64,000 nucleotides of DNA. It comes from Paenibacillus peoriae KCTC 3763 (lineage in GTDB: Bacteria > Bacillota > Bacilli > Paenibacillales > Paenibacillaceae). Shown piece after piece: positions 17,366 to 24,915 of this stretch. The translations under genes and the position numbers were made by a program. The notes below the pieces were generated by a model, which made no database searches, had not been told where the DNA came from, and saw nothing but the letters and a program-made list of their open reading frames with translations. Location of the stretch: positions 682,001 through 746,000 of the forward strand of contig NZ_AGFX01000011.1 of assembly GCF_000236805.1 (NCBI RefSeq). The letters are read 5' to 3'. Positions within the stretch are counted from its first letter, which is position 1; each line of letters opens with the position of its first letter.

Positions 17366-18168
17366 ATTTAATTGATCAGGCGTTTGAGCGTCTTAAAAAT
17401 GAAGGCAAAACGGCATTGATTCCTTTTCTGACGGTGGGCGACCCGGATGTGGAGACCACGGTGGAGATTATTCGGCAGCTAGAGTCTGCCGGAGCCGATA
17501 TATTGGAGCTGGGTGTTCCGTATTCCGACCCGCTGGCTGACGGTCCTGTCATTCAGCGTGCATCTGAGCGTGCGCTCAAACGGCAAATCTCGATCCGCAC
17601 ATGTATGGAGACGGCTTCTCTGGCTAGGGCGGCAGGTTCGAGCCTGCCTTTTATTTTGTTTACGTATTACAATCCTGTATTGCAGATGGGTATGGATGCT
17701 TTTTTTGCTGGCTTGCAGAAGCACGGTATCAGTGGTCTGATTATTCCCGACCTTCCGCTTGAGGAAGCGGAAGAGCTGGGAGCACGGGCGGCAGAGGTAG
17801 GAGTGCATCTAATCCCGCTGGTGGCTCCAACTTCCGAGCAGCGGATCGAGCGGATTGTCCGTAATGCTCGTGGATTTGTATACTGTGTATCCTCGCTGGG
17901 TGTAACCGGGGAGAGAGCTTCCTTTTTTGAAGGGATAGAGGGCTTTATTACGCAAGTCAAACGGCATACCGACATTCCGGTGGCGATCGGCTTTGGTATT
18001 TCAAATCGGGAGCAGGTCGTCCGGTTCTCAGACATTTGTGATGGGGTTGTGGTCGGCAGTGCCATTGTGCGTCAGGTGGAGGAAGCCATTCCATTGCTGG
18101 AGGATTCTGCGCGCAGAGAAGAAGGGCTTTTGCAAATTCGTGATTTTGTGGCACAATTAAAGCAGTAA
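17362..18168 (+). CDS. trpA: Tryptophan synthase alpha subunit
   Basis: Cleaves indole-3-glycerol phosphate and passes indole to TrpB through the complex tunnel. Catalytic Glu is in [20 protein letters not shown] (about residues 48-67) and catalytic Asp in [14 protein letters not shown]. The phosphate site [10 protein letters not shown] and VVVGSAIV are present. Length 268 is normal. Start ATG 17362 overlaps trpB. It ends the trp genes; hisC follows after 58 bases with its own ribosome site. Confidence 0.97.
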   Translation: MNLIDQAFERLKNEGKTALIPFLTVGDPDVETTVEIIRQLESAGADILELGVPYSDPLADGPVIQRASERALKRQISIRTCMETASLARAAGSSLPFILFTYYNPVLQMGMDAFFAGLQKHGISGLIIPDLPLEEAEELGARAAEVGVHLIPLVAPTSEQRIERIVRNARGFVYCVSSLGVTGERASFFEGIEGFITQVKRHTDIPVAIGFGISNREQVVRFSDICDGVVVGSAIVRQVEEAIPLLEDSARREEGLLQIRDFVAQLKQ

Positions 18169-18226
18169 TTTGGCGTAATATAGAGAGCAACACATTCAGT
18201 TCTGATTGGATAGAGGAGGTAGGGGT

Positions 18227-19330
18227 ATGAGACCTAAACCGCATATTGTACATTTGCCAGTATATCAGCCCGGTAAACCGATTGAAGATGTGAAACGCGA
18301 GTTGGGACTTGATGAAGTGATCAAGCTTGCTTCAAATGAAAATCCGTATGGCAGTTCTCCCAAAGTATTACAGGCCATTCAGCAGGAGTTTGCCAACATT
18401 AGCGTCTATCCTGATGGTAGCGCAGTAGCTTTGACACAGGCGCTGGCCCAACAGACGGGTCTGAAAGAGGAGCAGTTTATTTATGGCTGTGGCTCTGACG
18501 AAATTATTGCGTTGATTACGCGTGCATTTCTCCTTCCCGGTGAAGAAAGCATCATGGCCGATCAGACATTTTCCGTATACAAAAGTAATGTGGAAATTGA
18601 GGGAGCGGTTGCTGTTGAGGTGCCTTTGCGCGACGGTGTGCATGATTTGGATGCTATGCTGGCTCAAATCAATGACCGTACAAAAATTATTTGGGTTTGT
18701 AATCCGAATAATCCGACAGGCACCATTGTACCCGAAGCAGAGCTGATTGCCTTTTTGGATCAGGTGCCAAAGCATGTGATGGTCGTGCTGGATGAAGCTT
18801 ATGCCGAGTTTGTAACGGATCGCTCGTATCCAGACGGAATTCGTTTGTTGTCAGCGTATGAGAATTTGGTGGTACTTCGTACGTTCTCCAAAATCTATGG
18901 TCTGGCTTCGCTGCGTATCGGCTATGGTATGGGAGCCGAGCCTACCATCCGTTTGATCAATCAGGTTCGTGAGCCGTTCAATACTTCACGGGTAGCGCAG
19001 GCTGCGGCGATTGCGGCTTTGGAGGACCAGGAATTTGTTCGGGAATGTCGGGATCGCAACGCAGAGGGCAGAGCTTATTTGCAAAATGAGCTGAAGCGTC
19101 TTGGGTTAGAGTCTTTTCCGGCACATGGTAACTTTATTATGCTGGATGTGCGTCGTCCATCCGGTGAGGTATTTCAGGAATTGCTTCGTAAAGGCGTGAT
19201 CATTCGCGCTGGTCATCATAAATATCCGACATATATTAGGGTGTCGGTTGGGTCGCAGCCGCAAAATGAATTGTTTATCCGTGCGTTGGAACAGGTCCTG
19301 GGGGCGGAAGCGGCGAAAGCACGCCTATAA
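18227..19330 (+). CDS. hisC: Histidinol-phosphate / aromatic aminotransferase
   Basis: Class-II PLP aminotransferase of 367 residues. In B. subtilis the same supraoperon gene serves histidine, tyrosine and phenylalanine synthesis, which is the likely role here. The substrate motif KLASNENPYGSSP (about residues 33-45), VCNPNNPTG, VVLDEAYAEF and the PLP lysine in RTFSKIYGLASLRIGY (about 221-236) are present. Start ATG 18227 follows AGAGGAGGTAGGGG; the in-frame start at 18206 lies in front of the ribosome site and is rejected. Confidence 0.96.
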   Translation: MRPKPHIVHLPVYQPGKPIEDVKRELGLDEVIKLASNENPYGSSPKVLQAIQQEFANISVYPDGSAVALTQALAQQTGLKEEQFIYGCGSDEIIALITRAFLLPGEESIMADQTFSVYKSNVEIEGAVAVEVPLRDGVHDLDAMLAQINDRTKIIWVCNPNNPTGTIVPEAELIAFLDQVPKHVMVVLDEAYAEFVTDRSYPDGIRLLSAYENLVVLRTFSKIYGLASLRIGYGMGAEPTIRLINQVREPFNTSRVAQAAAIAALEDQEFVRECRDRNAEGRAYLQNELKRLGLESFPAHGNFIMLDVRRPSGEVFQELLRKGVIIRAGHHKYPTYIRVSVGSQPQNELFIRALEQVLGAEAAKARL

Positions 19331-19356
19331 TTTCCGCAGATGGGATTTGATAATTG

Positions 19357-20445
19357 ATGAAAATTGCCATTTTCGGCGTGGGACTGATCGGTGGGTCCCT
19401 CGCACTTTGTTTTAAAGGGAAGCCGGGCATCACCGTTGTGGGTCATGGCCATCTCCCTGAACTGGTGGAACCCATGTTAAGCCGTGGTGTTGTGGACACC
19501 GCGACTCTTTCGGTTGAAGAGGCGGCAGAGGATGCCGATTTTATTTTTTTATGCGTACCGGTTGGTTTACTGGAGCATTATCTGGAGCTGTTAAGTCAGC
19601 TGCCGCTTAAAGCAGGCTGTATTATTACCGATGTAGGCAGCACGAAATCGTCGATTGCCAAAAAAGCAGCGGAAATTTCTTTGCATAACGCTTATTTTAT
19701 CGGCGGTCATCCGATGGCCGGCTCGGAGCGTTCAGGTGTCAAGGCTGCTTCTGCCTTGCTGTTTGAGAACGCTTATTATGTACTCTCTCCGGCAGAGGAT
19801 GTACCTCAGGAAGCATACAGCTCGCTGGAGCAACTCTTAAAATATACGGGTGCTCAGGTTGTACGCGTCCAACCTGACATGCACGATGACATTGTCGGAG
19901 CAATCAGCCATCTTCCGCACATTATTGCAGCGGCCCTGGTAAATCAGGTGCGAAAGCACAATAATGAAAATCCGCTGTATCGCACATTGGCTGCAGGTGG
20001 GTTCCGTGATATTACGCGGATAGCCTCTAGTGATCCGATTGTATGGCGGGACATTTTGCTAAGTAATCGTGATGTTTTACTAGGTCTGCTGGAAGAATGG
20101 AACGGGCAGATTGAGCGTTTTACCCATTTACTGAGAACACAAGACGGAGAGGGAATCGCTGACGAGTTTTGGACGGCAGGTAATTTCCGTAGTGAACTGC
20201 CGGAGCGCCGCAAAGGTGTCATCGTCTCAACGTTTGATCTGTATATTGATGTACCGGATACCCCTGGTATTATCGGCAGGATTGCAATGGAGCTGGGGAA
20301 TCACAGCATTAACCTGAGCAATATGCAAATCATTGAAAGCCGGGAGGATGTTCCCGGCATTCTGCGGCTCTCCTTCCGTCAGGAGCGGGATTGGGAACGT
20401 GCGAAAACCCTGCTTGATTCGATGAGCTATAAAGTAGTAGTGTGA
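19357..20445 (+). CDS. tyrA: Prephenate dehydrogenase with ACT domain
   Basis: NAD-dependent oxidative decarboxylation of prephenate in tyrosine synthesis. Rossmann motif KIAIFGVGLIGGSLAL at the N-terminus, GGHPMAGSERSGVKAA (about residues 117-132), and a C-terminal ACT domain from about residue 293 (YIDVPDTPGIIGRIAMELG) that suggests feedback control by tyrosine. ATG 19357 is preferred to the adjacent in-frame TTG 19354; the ribosome site is weak. In B. subtilis aroE follows; here the operon ends and an accessory region begins. Confidence 0.96.
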   Translation: MKIAIFGVGLIGGSLALCFKGKPGITVVGHGHLPELVEPMLSRGVVDTATLSVEEAAEDADFIFLCVPVGLLEHYLELLSQLPLKAGCIITDVGSTKSSIAKKAAEISLHNAYFIGGHPMAGSERSGVKAASALLFENAYYVLSPAEDVPQEAYSSLEQLLKYTGAQVVRVQPDMHDDIVGAISHLPHIIAAALVNQVRKHNNENPLYRTLAAGGFRDITRIASSDPIVWRDILLSNRDVLLGLLEEWNGQIERFTHLLRTQDGEGIADEFWTAGNFRSELPERRKGVIVSTFDLYIDVPDTPGIIGRIAMELGNHSINLSNMQIIESREDVPGILRLSFRQERDWERAKTLLDSMSYKVVV

Positions 20446-20450
20446 AGGTC

Positions 20451-20640
20451 GGGGAAAGCGGGTGTCTGTTAAGGAGGTCGCTTCGCGATCCATTTGATCT
20501 TACGATCGCTGTTGCCGCCGGATTTTTTTGATCAGATGCTTTAATGGGAAAATCCGGCGGCAAAGGCGAACGCTCCGCTTCTCCAGATTCAAATGGACCA
20601 CTGCGCTACTGACCGCCTTAAAAGCAACACACTTTCCGGG
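20451..20640 (+). repeat. Structured dispersed repeat, copy 1
   Basis: First of three related elements (others at 45394-45604 and, inverted, 47174-47403). Nested pairing: GGAAAG (20453-20458) with CTTTCC (20632-20637); CCATTTGA (20490-20497) with TCAAATGG (20589-20596); TTGCCGCCGGATTTT (20512-20526) with AAAATCCGGCGGCAA (20549-20563), a perfect 15-bp inner stem. Between the stems lie conserved blocks, TCTTACGATCGCTG on the left and GGCGAACGCTCCGCTTCT on the right. It carries no ORF. Whether it acts as RNA or as a mobile palindrome is not known. Confidence 0.88.
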
Positions 20641-20664
20641 AGTGAAGGAGTAGGGAAAGATTTA

Positions 20665-20692
20665 AAGCGGGCGAAGGTTTCTTCGCCCGCTT
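20665..20692 (+). repeat. Twelve-bp perfect hairpin, also present at 22455
   Basis: AAGCGGGCGAAG (20665-20676), GTTT loop, CTTCGCCCGCTT (20681-20692). The same hairpin with one change recurs at 22455-22482 followed by a T-run. Here no T-run follows, so termination would be weak. Confidence 0.7.
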
Positions 20693-20780
20693 CAAGCTGT
20701 AGAGCAATTGAAGTTTTACAGGGGTACTGGAACAAATAATCCATAATTCATAAAATTGAGTCTATCCATATAAAAAATAA

Positions 20781-20847
20781 TGTGTCGGAAAGTCCATCAT
20801 CGGACTTTCTTGACACACTGAAGTCACAGTTCATGTGTGATTTTTTT
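20781..20847 (+). terminator. Tandem hairpins ending in an intrinsic terminator
   Basis: Hairpin A pairs TGTGTC-GGAAAGTCC (20781-20795) with GGACTTTC-GACACA (20802-20817). Hairpin B pairs CACACTGAA (20814-20822) with TTCATGTGTG (20830-20839, one bulge) and is followed by seven T residues (20841-20847). The two share 20814-20817, so their bases cannot both form fully. Probably the terminator of the tyrA transcript. Confidence 0.6.
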
Positions 20848-20897
20848 ATTGTCTGCTTTTGACTACACCTAGTGCAATGTTTCTTTTTACCGCGTCG

Positions 20898-21001
20898 AAG
20901 GACAAGAACATATACGCATAAGAAGTCGCCATATTGGCGGTTTTTTTTGTTTTAGCGATATAAGTTCTTGTCCTCAGCTTGGGGCAAGAACTTATATCGC
21001 T
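20898..21001 (+). other. Switch-like hairpin cluster (constant-loop hairpin 1)
   Basis: A perfect 17-bp stem, arms 20954-20970 and 20985-21001, encloses the 14-nt loop TCCTCAGCTTGGGG. The left arm could also pair with an upstream segment, GGACAAGAACATATACGC near 20900-20917. Between them CGCC/GGCG (20927-20939) and eight T residues (20941-20948) resemble a terminator. An 85-codon minus-strand frame crosses this palindrome but has no ribosome site and is not called. Confidence 0.55.
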
Positions 21002-21234
21002 AGCCGAAAAGGATAAAAACTTGTGTTCATAACCGATTAGATGTGTATCTAAAAAAGGTGTCGTTTCTACTTTACAGCGAGGAAATATGTTAATGTTGAT
21101 CACTTAAATTTATTTAAAACCTTACTCGTGGTGAACAATGTAAATAACAAGTCTCAGTACTTTGAAAAAGAGAGCGGAGGAATTTTAGTATACTTTTATT
21201 TTAACTGAAGAGAAAGCTATTTAGTATTTGTTTT

Positions 21235-21282
21235 AAGGGATCAAGCTCTTATCCTCAGGCTGGGGTAGGAGCTTGAACCCTT
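21235..21282 (+). other. Constant-loop hairpin 2
   Basis: Same architecture as the hairpin at 20954-21001: two 17-nt arms (21235-21251 and 21266-21282) with one A-A mismatch and one T-G pair, around the 14-nt loop TCCTCAGGCTGGGG, which differs from hairpin 1 at two positions. The arms differ in sequence between the two but remain self-complementary. No gene overlaps it. Confidence 0.6.
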
Positions 21283-21349
21283 TACCATACTTGCGATTCC
21301 AGGTATCTTTGATCATGAAATGAAGGAATATGATTGAGATTTCCATTAA

Positions 21350-21430
21350 TTTAAGCTGTACACCAAGCAGACTCGTTATGCAAGAGGAAGCATTTATCGC
21401 AAGGTGCCATTACCATGGGCAGATGAGTAA
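21350..21430 (+). pseudogene. Possible relic: protein C-terminus without a start
   Basis: An open stretch of 26 codons ends at TAA 21428-21430 and reads FKLYTKQTRYARGSIYRKVP followed by LPWADE, which looks like a genuine protein tail. An in-frame stop at 21347-21349 and no start codon mean it cannot be a complete gene. It may be debris from an integration or deletion in this gene-poor stretch; chance cannot be excluded. Confidence 0.25.
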
Positions 21431-21554
21431 GATTTAAATAATCTTTGAACTTTTTGAAAACTTTTACTTTGGATATGGAATTATAATTAATCTAAAGGTA
21501 ATATATAGATAACTAAACGGTCATTATATTCTATTTTCAAAGGAGGAGTATACC

Positions 21555-21935
21555 TTGAAAAAATATAGACCACTGTTTCTTTTAATGATCGCCGTCTTTT
21601 TTATGTTCGCTTCCGTGACTTCAGCAGCTTCGTATAAAACAACTGTTTCTAAACAGGAAGAGCAAACACACGTGACCAGCGATACCATAAAGTTTACGGG
21701 AGCTAATGTGGTATATGATTCAACTTACTATGGCCCAGGCAAAGCGACAGTAAAGTTTATGTACTCATTTGATGGCAATTATTTTAGCCCAATTGCTATA
21801 TACCAATTTCGCTCCGGTAAAAGAGCCACTTCTGAAGGGTCAACAGACATACCTTCTGGAGGATATCTATACATTGATATTACTGGTGATATAGGTACAT
21901 ATGTTCAGGCATACGCAAGAGCCAACCGCTATTAA
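21555..21935 (+). CDS. Small secreted protein of unknown function, 126 residues
   Basis: Family not recognised. The N-terminus KKYRPLFLLMIAVFFMFASV followed by TSAASYKT is a clear Sec signal peptide with a likely cut after Ala (TSA or SAA, about residues 23-25), leaving a mature domain of about 100 residues that looks beta-rich and Tyr-rich (STYYGPGKATVKFMYSFDGN, DITGDIGTYVQAYARANRY at the C-terminus). Start is TTG 21555, eight bases after AAAGGAGGAG. It is surrounded by AT-rich, hairpin-dense non-coding DNA and by relics, so it is probably an acquired gene. No partner gene is adjacent. Confidence 0.75.
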   Translation: MKKYRPLFLLMIAVFFMFASVTSAASYKTTVSKQEEQTHVTSDTIKFTGANVVYDSTYYGPGKATVKFMYSFDGNYFSPIAIYQFRSGKRATSEGSTDIPSGGYLYIDITGDIGTYVQAYARANRY

Positions 21936-22011
21936 GTAGTTTCATGGCCGTTTAGTGTTATTTTGAGTTCATAATGGGTGTATATAACAATAAGAATTTG
22001 ATAGGCTCTTT

Positions 22012-22052
22012 AAAAGACTCCACAGTCATAATGCTGGTGAGAGTCTTTTTTG
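22012..22052 (+). terminator. Intrinsic terminator of the small secreted protein gene
   Basis: AAAAGACTC (22012-22020) pairs with GAGTCTTTT (22041-22049) around a 20-nt loop, followed by more T residues. It lies 77 bases after the stop codon at 21933-21935. Confidence 0.75.
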
Positions 22053-22230
22053 ATTCTTTTTTCTACAGTTCTTGGAGTAAAACAAACCTTAGCCAAATTT
22101 ATGGAAAAAAGGTGAGTTCTTATTATAATTATTAAGCGGAAAGGTACTAGTCTGATTAGTGCAACATTGATTGAAATCTAGCTTAACTTAGACCCACTTG
22201 AATGTGTGATTTACCGTCTTCAAGGAAATA

Positions 22231-22346
22231 TCAGGTTTGCCTAGAACTCTTCTGTGTGTATTCATCTACGTATTGATCTGTTGCTGTTTGTAACGTCGTG
22301 CTTGTTCCAGTAGCTTAAGCTTCGTCAATTTGCTCACCATTTTCAT
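22231..22346 (-). pseudogene. Possible frameshifted small gene
   Basis: On the minus strand an ATG at 22346 opens a 26-codon frame reading MKMVSKLTKLKLLEQARRYK then QQQINT and stops at 22266. A shift of one base at that point continues as VDEYTQKSSRQT and a stop near 22231, giving a natural-looking helical peptide. An AAAGG box is 14 bases upstream, which is far. Read as a small gene broken by a one-base deletion, or as a short peptide; evidence is thin. Confidence 0.25.
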
Positions 22347-22426
22347 GCTAGTTTTTCTTTACCTTTCTGCAAAATATAATATACAACATTAACGCGGTGT
22401 CGTTTTAAACAAAATCAACATAAAAT

Positions 22427-22486
22427 AGGCTGTCAAGATTTTCTCGACAGCCTGAAGCGGGCGAAGGTTTCTTCGTCCGCTTTTTT
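22427..22486 (+). terminator. Double-hairpin terminator
   Basis: AGGCTGTC (22427-22434) pairs with GACAGCCT (22446-22453), immediately followed by AAGCGGGCGAAG (22455-22466), GTTT, CTTCGTCCGCTT (22471-22482) and a T-run. The second hairpin is nearly identical to 20665-20692. No plus-strand gene directly precedes it. Confidence 0.7.
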
Positions 22487-22511
22487 GTATAAAAAAATTC
22501 TGTTTTTAAAC

Positions 22512-22602
22512 AAAAAAAAGACCACCTGGGTAAAGGCCCCAGGTGGTAGCTACTTTTCTAAAAGTAGCTGAGTAGGATAGGAGTGGAGAGAAACCATACT
22601 GT
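22512..22602 (-). ncRNA. Candidate small RNA of about 90 nt with CU-rich seed
   Basis: A stand-alone minus-strand transcription unit: a consensus promoter (22609-22637) would start RNA near 22602. The RNA has an unpaired CU-rich 5' part (22570-22595), a 9-bp hairpin (22561-22569 with 22548-22556), then a perfect 10-bp terminator hairpin (22538-22547 with 22521-22530) and eight U residues ending at 22512. A 15-codon frame from ATG near 22595 exists but lacks a ribosome site. The CU-rich part is complementary to Shine-Dalgarno-like sequences, so it may act by base pairing; family not recognised. Confidence 0.75.
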
Positions 22603-22608
22603 ACTTTT

Positions 22609-22637
22609 ATTATATGTATACGTTTTCATTTTGTCAA
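22609..22637 (-). promoter_or_regulatory. Consensus sigma-A promoter of the candidate small RNA
   Basis: On the minus strand TTGACA (22637-22632), exactly 17 bases, then TATAAT (22614-22609). Both hexamers match consensus perfectly, the strongest promoter seen in this window. Confidence 0.9.
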
Positions 22638-22842
22638 TCGTTTTTTAAAGCGTTTTCTTTTTGCTAATTATTCAAACATAGTATCCAAGAAATGGATTCA
22701 ATTGATACGTCACTTCATCTACTTTAGCTTGAAAAAACATAAAATCAATTGAAAAGTCGCATATTTGAATCTGTTGCCAGCGTCAGGGAGACATTGATGG
22801 AAATTACGGGGATTTTGGACTTTTTTATTGGCGGGCATTTTG

Positions 22843-22851
22843 TGGTACAAT
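22843..22851 (+). promoter_or_regulatory. Extended -10 promoter before the sigma factor gene
   Basis: TGGTACAAT (TG 22843-22844, TACAAT 22846-22851) forms an extended -10 box about 200 bases upstream of the sigma factor start. The -35 region is poor. Between 22660 and 22840 nothing else was recognised. Confidence 0.4.
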
Positions 22852-23054
22852 AGGTAAGACCTTAGGGATATTGAGTAATGTTGGGGATAGCACCGTTAAT
22901 GTTGGCAGTACATAGGGTAAGAAAATAACAAATGTTCCATGATGCTGTTTTATCATTTGCGCAGAGGGCGCAACTTTTTTTGACCTGTTCGGTATATATA
23001 GACAGAATCGGGTGGGGAAACAGCACATGTATGGGCGAGGAGGGTCTCACTCGG

Positions 23055-23651
23055 ATGATGACAGATTCCCAGATGATTCAGGAAATCAAACAAGGTAATG
23101 TTGAGGTTTATTCAGAATTAATGAGGCGGCACCAACGTAAAATTTTAGCTTTTGTTTATCATATGCTGAAAAGTTCGAACCTGGAAATGATCGCTGAGGA
23201 CTTATGTTCGGAGACGTTTTATAAAGCGTACCGGAGCCTGCATTCTTTTCGTGAGGTTGACGCATCGTTCTCCACTTGGCTATATACGATTGCACGCAAT
23301 ACAGTGCTAAGCGAGCTTCGCAAGCATCGTAGCGGTCAGGTTCCATTGGAGGAGAGCGGTTATGTGCCGGTAGCACCACCGGATGTGATTCCGGAGCAGG
23401 CCGTCCTGCGCGGCGAGAAGGTAGAGATGGTCCGTGAAGCGATCAACAGATTGCCTGAAAAGCAGAGATCAGCGCTGATTTTGCGTGAATATGAGCAATT
23501 GGACTATCAGGAGATTGCGACTATTTTAGGGCAGACGGTCAGTGCGGTAAAGTCATTGCTCTTCCGGGCAAGAACCAGTGTGAAGACGCAGTTGGAGCCT
23601 TATTTTTTTGAACCTCTCTATGAGGAAAACGAAGGGATGAGCAGCCAATGA
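23055..23651 (+). CDS. ECF-type RNA polymerase sigma factor
   Basis: A 198-residue sigma-70 family factor with region 2 (YSELMRRHQRKILAFVYHML, then DLCSETFYKAYRSLHSFREV, FSTWLYTIARNTVLSELRKH) and region 4 (INRLPEKQRSALILREYEQL, YQEIATILGQTVSAVKSLLF). Start chosen at ATG 23055, ten bases after AGGAGGG (23038-23044); ATG 23058 and the further upstream ATG 23031 and 22932 are alternatives. It overlaps by 4 bases a gene for a membrane protein that is probably its anti-sigma. The regulon cannot be read from here. Confidence 0.93.
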   Translation: MMTDSQMIQEIKQGNVEVYSELMRRHQRKILAFVYHMLKSSNLEMIAEDLCSETFYKAYRSLHSFREVDASFSTWLYTIARNTVLSELRKHRSGQVPLEESGYVPVAPPDVIPEQAVLRGEKVEMVREAINRLPEKQRSALILREYEQLDYQEIATILGQTVSAVKSLLFRARTSVKTQLEPYFFEPLYEENEGMSSQ

Positions 23652-24274
23652 AATCCAGGGACGCTGAGGATTTGTTCGCTACAGGCAAAAATGTATCGAA
23701 ACAAGACTCGGAGCGCAGACGAGCCAAAGGCTCGTCTGACAAGTGGGAGCTTGGTTCGGAAGAGAAAGAATGGAATTTGCCAAAAGAAAGTCGATCCGCT
23801 ATCCGTGATATTTCTTTTGAAATAACAGATCAGCAGGTAGAGGCGATGAATCGCCGGGTCATGGATCGGATTTATGAAGAGTCACCGTGGCTTGTTCCTG
23901 GCGAGCATCGACGTGCGCGTGTGAACCCGGCAGCCCGTAAGTATATGTCTGTATGGATTGCCGGTTTTTTGGCCGTATTTTTGTGCAGCTTTTTGTTTTT
24001 GAATTGGAATGGAAGCTCCTCTCAGGAAAATCCCCCTCAAGCGGCACCTGTCATGGACACGGGCATTTTACCAACAGGCTTGCTGAAAACTACAAGTACA
24101 TCTCCACAATATCAATATCACATTAAAGATATGAATAGGGGCATTATGGACCCGCTGGTTGCAAACATTGTTCCGACCTACCCACAATATTGGATATTGT
24201 TGTCCATATTGGCGCTTGCGCTTGCCTTATTTTCTCTGGGCTGGATCCATCGGACGAGAAGGGTTAGAAATTAG
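23648..24274 (+). CDS. Membrane protein, probable anti-sigma partner
   Basis: No named family recognised. The 208-residue protein has a long hydrophilic N-terminus (about residues 1-98, rich in Lys, Glu, Ser) with a helical segment DQQVEAMNRRVMDRIYEESP, a first membrane helix YMSVWIAGFLAVFLCSFLFL (about 99-118), an extracytoplasmic loop of about 60 residues and a second helix ILLSILALALALFSLGW near the C-terminus. It overlaps the sigma factor gene (ATGA), which with a cytoplasmic head on a membrane anchor is the usual anti-sigma layout; no zinc-binding HxxxCxxC motif is present. Confidence 0.75.
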   Translation: MKSRDAEDLFATGKNVSKQDSERRRAKGSSDKWELGSEEKEWNLPKESRSAIRDISFEITDQQVEAMNRRVMDRIYEESPWLVPGEHRRARVNPAARKYMSVWIAGFLAVFLCSFLFLNWNGSSSQENPPQAAPVMDTGILPTGLLKTTSTSPQYQYHIKDMNRGIMDPLVANIVPTYPQYWILLSILALALALFSLGWIHRTRRVRN

Positions 24275-24307
24275 CCTGAATAACAGAATAGCGGAGGAAA
24301 TGACACG

Positions 24308-24910
24308 ATGCTTATTGGTTTGATCAGACATGGATTGACAGACTGGAATGCGGTGGGGAAAATTCAGGGCCACAGTGATATTCCGTTGAATGAGGAAGGA
24401 CGACGGCAGGCACGCTTGCTGGCAGAACGACTAAAGGAAGAACCTTATCATTGGGACGGGCTTATTACAAGCAGCCTCTCCAGAGCGAAGGAGACGGGAG
24501 AGATTATTGCTTCTGCTCTGCAACTGCCGCTACTGGAGCCGGATGATCGATTAAGAGAACGTGCTTATGGTCAGGTCGAGGGAATGACACAGGCCGAACG
24601 TGAGAAAAAGTGGGGGATCGACTGGCACCTGCTTGATCTGGGGCAGGAGAGCGATGAGGCTCTTCAGCAGCGCGGGCTGGCTTTTATGGAAGCCATTTGG
24701 TCAGAAAATCGGGAGAAGAATCTGCTGGTTGTTTCCCACGGCGGTTTTTTGGCTAATTTGTACAAGGCCTTGTATCAGGAAAAGTACACAGAACGAATTG
24801 GAAATTTGTCATTGAGTATACTTCAACGTGAAGATGCCGATTGGACACCATTGTTGTATAATTGTACGAAGCATTTGCAAGAAAAATGTGAATGTAATTC
24901 AGAAAGATAA
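24308..24910 (+). CDS. Histidine phosphatase family protein
   Basis: Phosphoglycerate-mutase-like phosphatase of 200 residues. Phosphohistidine motif LIRHGLTDWNAVGKIQGHSD (about residues 5-24), SSLSRAKETGEII (about 56-68), RLRERAYGQVEGMT and second catalytic His in LLVVSHGGFLANL (about 140-152). Substrate cannot be told; relatives include alpha-ribazole phosphatase and PhoE-type broad phosphatases. Start ATG 24308 follows GCGGAGGAAATGACACG. It is followed by a strong terminator. Confidence 0.92.
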   Translation: MLIGLIRHGLTDWNAVGKIQGHSDIPLNEEGRRQARLLAERLKEEPYHWDGLITSSLSRAKETGEIIASALQLPLLEPDDRLRERAYGQVEGMTQAEREKKWGIDWHLLDLGQESDEALQQRGLAFMEAIWSENREKNLLVVSHGGFLANLYKALYQEKYTERIGNLSLSILQREDADWTPLLYNCTKHLQEKCECNSER

Positions 24911-24915
24911 GGCAA

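Noticed and set aside
20846-21103. 85-codon minus-strand ORF in the island
   Set aside because: It runs through a perfect 17-bp palindrome, starts at GTG without a ribosome site, and does not look like a protein family.
20451-22500. CRISPR array
   Set aside because: The repeated hairpins are few and irregularly spaced, without unique spacers of constant length or cas genes.
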